Positions 56,639 to 64,000 of a DNA stretch of 64,000 nucleotides are shown one piece after another. The stretch is from Boswellia sacra. Taxonomy: Eukaryota; Streptophyta; Magnoliopsida; Sapindales; Burseraceae. Made by a program: the position numbers and the translations under genes. The stretch's first letter is position 1; every line of letters begins with the position of its first letter. Under the pieces are notes generated by a model. That model worked only from the letters and a program-made list of their open reading frames with translations. It had not been told where the DNA came from and made no database searches. The DNA lies in contig SNVD02011457.1 of assembly GCA_013180625.2 (NCBI GenBank), positions 45,502 to 109,501 on the forward strand, in the 5' to 3' direction.

Positions 56639-57931
56639 TGATCTAATTTTTATACATTATTTTCATCTTCTATCTTGAGTTTTATATTCCCCTTTTTGTG
56701 TTTGACGAATTTTGTCTAAGTTTGGTTGAGTTGTACCTAAAGAAATTTCAGGATTGTAACCCGATTAAATGAAGACAAAATTCTACAATATTATATTTCA
56801 TGTAGAAGGGTAATTTTGGAATGCTTGTGGAGGAAAATGAGTTGAACAGGAATTTTAAAACATCATATTTGCACTTTCGGTGGAGCACTTCTACCAAGCC
56901 GAGTGGATTGACTTTTGAGGGGACAGAATGATCATGTTAAGGGAATCTCTAAGAGAGGCAATAAGGATATTGCTCTTTGGGGAATTAGCTAGGAAAGGGA
57001 GAATAAAAGGGGGGAAGTTCGTGGAAGAAAGGAGGATTCAGACTGAGACGAATTTTGGTCAGCAGAAGGTAGATCTCTGGTGATTCGAACTTGGAGAGGA
57101 ATTGCTTATAAAGGAGAGGCAAAAACCAGATAGCCATCATCTTCATCATCAAAGATTCAACTCTGCATAGCTAGTTTTTCTATCCCTATCTCAACTTATG
57201 TTTAAAAACATGTTTAGCTTTGTGTTTGTTTGTAATATGAACTAATTTCTATTTTCTAGGGTGAAGATGTAACCGTATCTTGATGTTTAATTTCTCTTGA
57301 TTTTAGTTGATTGATGTTTATTCCAATATTATTGAGCAATTTAATTACATGCTTATTGCTTGCGAGTTTTTGGCCAATTGTTGCATGAATTGAGATGTGG
57401 ATTGAGACTGAAGTGATGTTCACATTAGTCCGTAATTATCTTGCCATAAATCATATGAGATAGAGATATGAATGTGATTTGTGCAATCTTGTATGATTTT
57501 GTACACTTAATGGATATCAATAGTGAGTTAGATGAGACAGAGATGTAATTCTAATCTATTGATATACATTGTTATTGCTTGAGAAAGAATAATAATCAAA
57601 TTAGTGAAATCGTTTGGCAACAATAGGAATAAATATTGGTTAATTTAATCAAAGAAGTTAAATTTATTAATTGTGGTGAAATCCCATCCCTAGATTTTTA
57701 ATCATTAAATTCTTCTATCCAAAATTTGTGTGAGTGTTCGTAGTGTTAAATTTAGTTTAATCAAGTTTTTCTTAAACTTCCCAACAACTCAATTCTCTCT
57801 TATAATTAGTTTAATTAATTAGAAGTTAATACAATTTCTATATTTAATAGCAAGAATCATCGTGGGACGATAATTATATTATCATTTTATTACTTATCCA
57901 CGATATCGTATACTTGCGATTTTACGCAACA
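56639..57931 (+). mobile_element. Solo LTR, 1.29 kb
   Basis: Starts TGATCTAATTTTTATACATT and ends CTTGCGATTTTACGCAACA, with a perfect 5-bp duplication, GTATG, at 56,634-56,638 and 57,932-57,936. TTGCTTATAAAGGAGAGGC at about 57,104 is a TATA-box candidate in plus orientation. The end motif is like that of Athila-type gypsy LTRs. No internal coding region and no second LTR. Confidence 0.75.
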
Positions 57932-57936
57932 GTATG

Positions 57937-58060
57937 CTTACAATACATATTTCATTTCATCAAATGAGATGACCCGCTCCGACCGTGCTTAATTAGAGCC
58001 TCGGGCTCATTGTATGTGAAAACAATAAATAAGATTGCATAATCTCAAACATACATACAT

Positions 58061-58103
<43 letters not shown>

Positions 58104-59850
58104 GTCATTTGATGCAACTCCTAGATAGCAATAACTTATTTCCATGATTCTAGTCAACAATATATACAGAGGAAAAAATAGGTAAAAAAATATCTTCTAA
58201 ACTATTTAGAGACTACTGGTGGTTCAAATGAATTGAAATTATGCTAACATATTAAATAAAATTCTAGGTGAAGATTTATTTTACCAAACAACATTGGCAA
58301 TTCAATCAATAGAGCAAAACATTAAAAGAAAACTATATATCCGTTATAAATTAGAAATTTTAAAAGTTTAGAATAATGTTGTTTGTTGTTACCAAAAAAT
58401 CATACTAGTACTCCTGACAACAACAAATCATAAATCTCGTAAGGAACAAAGCTAAATAGACTAATCTACCCTTAGAATCTGAGTCAACTAATTCACTCCT
58501 AACTAAGCTGCTTAAGAAATCAATCCTTATACAAAGATCATTATCCAAGAGTTTCCCATTAGTTGAACAGATTACAATCCTAACGTGTAAACAATAAGAT
58601 GTACCAGTCAGATTCAAGTAACAATACAAAATTAGCTCAAGCAAGGTACTGGAACTGCTTCCCCAGCTTCCGTCACTACCCTCCAGCTTGAATTTAGTCC
58701 CTCGAGCTTCCTTGAGCCGTCTGTAAGACAAGAATAAATCAAGGGGTGTCGGGAGTTGACCCACCAAAGATACTGCGGTGCTTAAGTTAGCTCTATTTTT
58801 TCCTTTAGCTCTTGTTTATATTCATACCTAGAACAGAAGCTCATAATCATTAGTTATTTTTATCTCTATTTATACTGGGTTTTCATGTGTGATGAATCTT
58901 ATCCCTTCATCTAAGTGGCATCATTATCCCTTCATCTAAGTGGCATCACCTTGCCATACCAACTGGAGGTCTAAGAGCTTCCTACACTTGCCATACCTTT
59001 CAAATCTAGAGGCTTGATTTTGCGCGCTTTCTTTTGTCCACTCAGATGCCACGTACAAGTCATTTAATCCATACTTTTAAGCGTAAAAGAACTGCCACAT
59101 AGAGCGTGAGTAAATGTTTTTCTGAGCATTATTAACTTCTCGAATTAGCGTCTTTCTCTTTTGATTTTTGACAAAAATAATGTTAGGCTTGTAGCTACTG
59201 TATATCCTAAATTTTAGGATATAATACGATAATCTACGCGATAAAAATTTATTAAAAACTATATATTTTCAATAAAATTTTATCATATAGACTATTATAT
59301 CGAGTTATAAAATTTAAATTATATAAAACTTATAAATCTAACATTACTATTTTAATAACAAGTAACAACTCATCTAAATTTCAAAAAGAATTTATCAAGG
59401 TACATAAAAGTACTCATCATCGAATGGTCAGAAATACCCATTGCATTATGATACAAATTGTAGGTATTAGAAAGTTTATAATAATGTTAACAAATTTGTT
59501 TCAAAATTATTAGTTAACAACTTCTATCCATTTTACTTAATCTATATCTGTCCCGCAATTCTGCTGCTCTGTAGTGCATTTATCAAGATCAAAATCTAAA
59601 TCATCAAATAACCATGTACCTAGAACATATTTTACTGCAATAAGGATGCATCATCAGGAAATACAATAATGACTAGTAGCTAATCAAAGATTACTAACGT
59701 AGAGATTAATGAAACACATTCCCATCAAAGTGACTTTGGCCATAATGGTGATGCATGAAAGACCAAATTGATGCGAGGACAACTAAGAGCAACAACTAAT
59801 ACTACCATATGAGACGAAAATTAATGCTACTACGCCTATTCTTTGAGAGC
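57937..59850. other. Gene-poor DNA with possible LTR debris
   Basis: (TA)n lies at about 58,064-58,100. On the minus strand, 59,050-58,400 has a TATA box candidate (AGTATAAATAGAG near 58,875) followed by an open frame of 120 codons (58,767-58,405) that I do not recognise. The leader ACAGACGGCTCAAGGAAGC and the non-coding style suggest an LTR transcript start region. A 24-bp direct duplication (ATCCCTTCATCTAAGTGGCA twice) lies at 58,900-58,947. I could not find element ends. The last 700 bp before the P450 hold nothing that I can name and include its 3' untranslated region. Confidence 0.35.
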
Positions 59851-61623
59851 CTATGCAACAGGTGAAGGATGATAAGCAATGGGAATCAGGCACAAATCAT
59901 CTTTTCTACTGACTGTTACACCAAATCTCTCGGTCATGCTCAAATCTTCGGGCTTCATCCCGTTAGGAAGTTTCCAATCAAAATGGTACAACAACATAGC
60001 CAGTGAAAGCTCAACATTGGCTAGACCAAATGACACTCCTGGGCATATCCTCCTACCAGCACCAAATGGAATGTATTCAAAATGAGTCCCCTTATAATCA
60101 ATAGAAGAATCAAGGAACCTCTCTGGATTAAATATCTCAGGTTCAGTCCAATATTCTGGATCTCTTCCAATCGCCCAAGCGTTAACAATGACTTTTGTTT
60201 TACTGGGTATTTCCAATCCATTAATCATACATCTCTCTCTGCATTCTCTAGGAAGTAACAAAGGAGCAGGAGGATGCAATCTCAGAGTCTCCTTTATAAT
60301 TTGCTTCAAGAATTTCATTTCACCAATGCCTGCCTCTTCGAAGTTGCCTTTCCTATTAAAGATTTCCCTCACCTCAGCTCGTGCCTTTTTCATCAGTCTT
60401 GGATTTTGAATCAATTCGAACATTGCCCAATCTACTGTTGTGGCAGAAGTTTCACTACCAGCTGAAAAAATGTCCTGAAAAAACATTACTAAGCAATATC
60501 TTACTGCATAATTTTATAAAGTAGATTTTATCCATAAGATAATTTAGAGATTCAATTTCTGCGGACTCCAAATATGTCATCACTCATGTGAAAGGTTACT
60601 TTGCAGTGCAATACCAGTGTTGAAAAGAAAAATAAAAAACAGGGCATTGAGAATTTATATATATATTTTTTTCACAGAGGGTAGTACAAAAATAGCAAAA
60701 TAGATAAGAATAATACTTACATAGATTACGGCTTTGATGTTGTCAGTAGTTAAGGGCAAGTCAAGATCGCCTTGCTCTTGAAATTTCAAGAGAACATCAA
60801 CCAGATCTTCATCTCGTTCATTATTGTAATTGTTTGAGGTCGCCTTGGCCTTCTTATGGTCATTGATAATGTTTTCCAGTATTTTATCAGCTTCTTGATG
60901 AATCCTCTCTACTTGAGACCTGATTCCACTGATTGATTGAAGCAATTTAATAGAGGGAAACAGATCTGCAGTATTAAAACCCCCCACTACTGGTAGAAAT
61001 TGATGGACAATTGATTTGAATAATTCTTCATCCTTGCATTTCTTGCCAAAGGCTGTCTTTGAGGTGATACTATAGATTAATGACATAACTTTTTCAGTGA
61101 AGTTAATTGTTGATCCTGCCGTTGTAGCAATCCAGTCAACGAGATTAGAAACCTCTTCCTCTCTTATACGTCGGAAAGATTGCACTCGTTTCGTGCTTAA
61201 AAGCTCCAAAGTGCAAATTTTTCGTAGTCGTCTCCAATACTCACCATACGGCGAAAAGGCAATACCAGTAGAATCATAAAACATGATTTCTGTTACCAGA
61301 GTCTGAGGCCGTGACGCGAATATTACATCATGGGTTTTCATTACTTCTTTGGCGAATTCAGGTGAAGAAACTACAACGGTGGAAACCTCTCCAAGTTGTA
61401 GGTGCATAAGGGGTCCATGTATCTTGGCCAAGTCTCTTAATCTGCGATGGGGTACAGAGAACACAAGCTGGTGCAAATTCCCAATCAGAGGTAGTTTCCA
61501 TGGCCCTGGAGGTAGATTTGAATTGGCATAATTGGTTTTGGATCTCCTCCCCACTTTCAACGCCGTGAAAAGAATGAGAAGAATTGTGAGAAGGATCGAG
61601 AAGGCGGAATAGACGAGCTCCAT
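59851..61623 (-). CDS. CYP71D-like cytochrome P450, intact, two exons
   Basis: Haem monooxygenase anchored in the ER membrane; it would use NADPH via cytochrome P450 reductase. Exon 1 is 61,623-60,721 (301 codons), the intron 60,720-60,475 (246 bp, GT-AG, phase 0) and exon 2 is 60,474-59,851 (207 codons plus stop), giving 508 residues, normal for CYP71. Seen: membrane anchor at residues 2-24, hinge [13 protein letters not shown] (about 38-50), C-helix WRRLRK, I-helix AGSETS (306-311), K-helix ExxR (E363-R366, KETLRLHPP), PERF (418-421) and haem loop [10 protein letters not shown] (438-447, Cys445). All key residues are present and there are no stops or frameshifts. CYP71D enzymes often oxidise terpenoids, but substrate cannot be read from sequence. 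It is the only intact member of a local cluster with three broken copies. Its closest named relatives are likely CYP71D/premnaspirodiene-oxygenase-like proteins; this is by family feel, not by search. Confidence 0.92.
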
Positions 61624-62705
61624 GAGGAAAGCAGGGGCTACAGGGCATAAAGAGGATTAGAGCAGGCAAGTGTGTAGAGTAGGCAAGGTCAATGTGTTTA
61701 TCACTTTATCCTAACCGTTCAATCTTGTGGACAAAATTGAAAGTTTGGAAAACATCAACGTCTCTGTCTTTTGTCGCCTACTCCAAAAATTATGTCCCGA
61801 TACAATATCTTTCCGCCTCCCAAGAACAGTACGGGAGGTTCTAAAAAAAATAAAAATAAAAATAATGGATTTTTTTCTTTTAATATTAACAAACTAAGTT
61901 AATATTTAATAAATAAAAGTACACATGCGAACAAGTTATTAAACTTTATTAGACCTTGATACTTAACATTGCAAAGTGTTGTCTAACGTTACAAAATGTT
62001 ATTAGATTTCTACATTCGATAAGGATATACTATTTAATAACTTTGTATTGAAGCGGATGATATAATAAGAAAATTATGATTTTACTAAAACCCATAAAAA
62101 AACTCAAACTTATTTATTTTTTTCTTTTTTTAGCACTGTATACTCTTGTTAGAATATTAAACTTGTCTTCTACGCTTTTTAAAATATTAAAATAAATCAC
62201 ATGCGACCTTGAAATTGATGAATATGTAATTAATGGTTTTAAGTCATTAGCTGACTGTAACTGTGTTGCGTTTAGTCTTTGGGGAGGCCCAGCCCAAAAA
62301 ATCCGTAAAAGGGGAAATCGACGCTCGTGCTCCTGTTCGATATTGATAGTATCAAGACATCTGTGTTGTTCTGTTAGTAAAACTGAGAGCCCAAGTTTAG
62401 GAGAAGAGTTTGGGGACATTATTTATGCATTATAGTGAATGGCCTAGCATACGTTGTATAGTTGTATCGCACTTATATGATGTCTATGTGGTATCTTCTG
62501 ATTTTATCCGCTGCATTATAATGAATGTATCCAAGTTCTTCCGATTTAGATATAGGACAGACAAGTCTGTTACTTGATTTAATGTATTTTATAATATAAA
62601 GATAAGTTTGTCCTCACTTATCTTAGTTAAAAATAATGTTATAATTCAAATATATTAAAATTAATAAAAAATAAAAAATAATAATAGGTATAAAAATAAA
62701 TTATA
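61624..62705. other. Upstream region of the intact P450
   Basis: Promoter side of the P450. No strong TATA box is obvious: AGGATAAAGTGATAAAC on the minus strand (about 61,700-61,716) is the nearest AT-rich candidate. An open frame of 101 codons on the minus strand (62,419-62,114) resembles nothing known and is probably chance. Otherwise AT-rich. Confidence 0.4.
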
Positions 62706-63218
62706 TAATTATTGACAATGAGATGAAGTTTTTTTCTACTGCTTGATCAAGAAAAGACAACAAACCATCAAAAAAAATTATTGACATTTAACAAACCAAT
62801 GGGTTTCCGATGGATGTTTAGCTGTGCCCAAGAGGTGATTTGAAATATCTCCTCTAATGTACCATAACCACCGGCAAAGCTATAAATGCATCAGATTTAA
62901 TTACGGTGGGTGGTTTGCAATACGCTCATGGCTGCTAGAGACCTGTACGCTCCACTATTGTGTTGCCCTATGATATCTCGCATAGCTAAATGGTTTTAGT
63001 TATGAATGCCGATAAACTTTCCTTCCTCCTTCAATGATGCAGCTGTCGACACACACCCCATTAACCCAAGATACCCCCTCCATAATCAAATGAATACCCC
63101 TCGCAGCTAATGTCCTACCAAGATCAAGAGCTGCTGTTGTAAACTCTCCATCTTTACCAATTTGCGATCCACAAAATATGCATATATTTTGGAATCGCCG
63201 AATTGGTGTTTTCTCCAT
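62706..63218 (-). pseudogene. LOG-like: LOG-like gene, second intronless copy, broken
   Basis: Minus strand, start ATG at 63,218. It opens MEKTPIRRFQNICIFCGSQI, matching the LOG copy at 19,963. It then has IHLIMEGVSWVNGVC (a damaged YGGGSxGLMG motif), GGRKV, and in other frames [19 protein letters not shown] and [20 protein letters not shown], which contains the LOG active-site motif PGGxGTxxE split by a frameshift. VNNFF and then DGLLSFLDQAVEKNFI follow after another slip, and homology ends near 62,706. The last 50 or so residues of the family are missing. Homology runs on without introns, so like copy 1 it looks processed. It has more lesions than copy 1. No LTR is seen near it in the window; its upstream side runs off the right edge. 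Confidence 0.8.
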
Positions 63219-63430
63219 GTCTACAAGTGCTCTAGCCTTGTGTAAGACAATGATGCACGTTAGGTAATATGCTTTTCAAGTGTAAGACAGGTTATAATAA
63301 TGACATTTGAAAATATGGAGAATGAATATATACACACGTAAAACTCTCAATTTGACACATGGGAACATAATTTCGTGGGGAGTTGCTCGATGCAGATTTA
63401 TCGTCCTAAGATTTGAAAAAATTAGATATG
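63219..63430. other. Spacer upstream of the second LOG copy
   Basis: No gene. The stretch between the LOG start and the tandem repeats shows no similarity by eye to the matching position upstream of the first LOG copy. Confidence 0.4.
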
Positions 63431-63607
63431 CTTTCGGTGAGGTTTGACAAAATCTACACACATGTCTCCCACGTGAAGCATGAAAAATGGACATACACTT
63501 TCGGCGGAGTTTGACAAAACCGCCACACTTGTCTCCCACATGAAGCATTAAAAATGGAGATACACTTTCAGCGAAGGTTAACAAAACCTCCACACTTATT
63601 TCCCACG
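63431..63607. repeat. Tandem repeat, three units of 67 bp
   Basis: Units begin CTTTCGGTGAGGTTTGACAA (63,431), CTTTCGGCGGAGTTTGACAA (63,498) and CTTTCAGCGAAGGTTAACAA (63,565), each with a CCCAC(G/A)TG box about 40 bp on. The third unit is cut short. It lies between the LOG relic and its shared leader segment and is absent from the other LOG locus. CCCACGTG contains CACGTG, a G-box core. Confidence 0.85.
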
Positions 63608-63765
63608 TGTACTTATGCCATAGGGTAGTCATATAGTTTGTCAAAAAGAAAACTTGAAATTAAAACAAACAAAATCAACAAACAACAATAATACAAAAAC
63701 AACATTGATAATCAGATCAAACGAAACAAGAAAAAAGAAATTTGACAACAACAACACACATTCAA

Positions 63766-63921
63766 ATATACAAGTAGTTGTGATTGTGGCTCCATCTTCC
63801 TCTGGTTTTACGTCCAGTAACGGCTGAAACGCCTTCTATGAGTCGGGGATTTGCTTCCCATCCAGTTTTCTTATAAACTGGAACACAGGGTCGTTTTTAG
63901 TCAGATTCCCTAGACTATAAC
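63766..63921 (-). other. Leader-like segment shared by both LOG copies (copy B)
   Basis: Reverse complement of 19,592-19,746 with only scattered changes. On the minus strand one frame reads SLGNLTKNDPVFQFIRKLDG and then a TAG at the same place as in copy A. Upstream, the same frame stays open as LLNLWTQFRDELQCY toward the window edge, beyond the part shared with copy A. So this copy keeps more of the source sequence. I do not recognise the protein. Confidence 0.65.
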
Positions 63922-64000
63922 ACTGCAATTCATCACGAAATTGTGTCCATAGATTAAGCAATTCACGCTAAACAAGTCCACAGAATGTGACTCGAGAGTT
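63922..64000 (-). other. Extra upstream part of the LOG-linked segment, cut by the window edge
   Basis: On the minus strand it continues the open frame of the shared segment (RELLNLWTQFRDELQ), with one stop further upstream. It has no match at the first LOG locus. Possibly the end of an unknown gene or exon. Confidence 0.35.

Noticed and set aside
58405..58767. 120-codon minus-strand open frame
   Set aside because: No recognisable motif, and it looks like a non-coding LTR-type transcript region; noted only within the intergenic entry.
59879..60465. Plus-strand frames opposite P450 exon 2
   Set aside because: Antisense shadows; the minus strand has all P450 motifs in a spliced frame.
62114..62419. 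101-codon minus-strand open frame upstream of the intact P450
   Set aside because: No motif, low-complexity end and no context; likely chance.
63276..63644. 122-codon minus-strand open frame across the 67-bp repeats
   Set aside because: The repeat unit is not a multiple of three, so the frame changes from unit to unit; not protein-like.

Overview
The window looks like nuclear DNA of a eudicot plant. It is AT-rich, has spliced genes of the plant CYP71 cytochrome P450 family, and is mostly plant-type transposable elements (Ty3/gypsy, Ty1/copia, hAT, Mutator-like and Harbinger-like). I cannot name the species. There are no prokaryotic signatures. Only one host gene looks intact: a two-exon CYP71D-like P450 on the minus strand (59,851-61,623, 508 residues). 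Three more P450 copies are broken: 31,727-35,965 (minus), 40,745-42,640 (plus) and an N-terminal scrap at 56,209-56,389 (minus). Together they form a decayed tandem P450 cluster in the right half of the window.

Layout. 1-8,465: a MITE with a 10-bp target duplication (539-924), a decayed 3.4-kb hAT transposon (1,223-4,629), a stretch with no genes, and a second hAT relic ending at 8,260. 8,466-23,632: a minus-strand Ty3/gypsy chromovirus with long LTRs. Its right LTR is split by a nested element (16,066-23,303) and then truncated. 23,633-30,208: low-complexity DNA, then a gag-only Ty1/copia element with perfect 5-bp target duplications. 31,727-42,640: two P450 pseudogenes, one with a hAT element in exon 1 and a solo LTR in its intron. 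42,707-52,413: a copia element whose RT segment and LTR tip are inverted, with a LINE tail at the junction and a 3.67-kb solo LTR inside. 53,033-57,931: a Harbinger-like element carrying a glycine-rich gene scrap, a 917-bp inverted-repeat element with a 10-bp target duplication, the P450 scrap and a solo LTR. 59,851-61,623: the intact P450. 62,706-64,000: a broken LOG-like gene and its linked upstream segment.

The most notable structure is the nested LTR retrotransposon at 16,066-23,303. It has two LTRs, a primer-binding site and a gag reading frame but no recognisable protease, reverse transcriptase or integrase. In their place is an intronless, frameshifted copy of a LOG gene (cytokinin riboside 5'-monophosphate phosphoribohydrolase), in the same orientation as the element. 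A second intronless LOG relic near the right end of the window (minus strand) is linked to the same upstream segment of about 150 bp. So an upstream segment plus LOG seems to have moved as a unit. Bounds given for LTRs and inverted-repeat elements come from matching ends and target duplications read by eye. Bounds of degraded regions are approximate.
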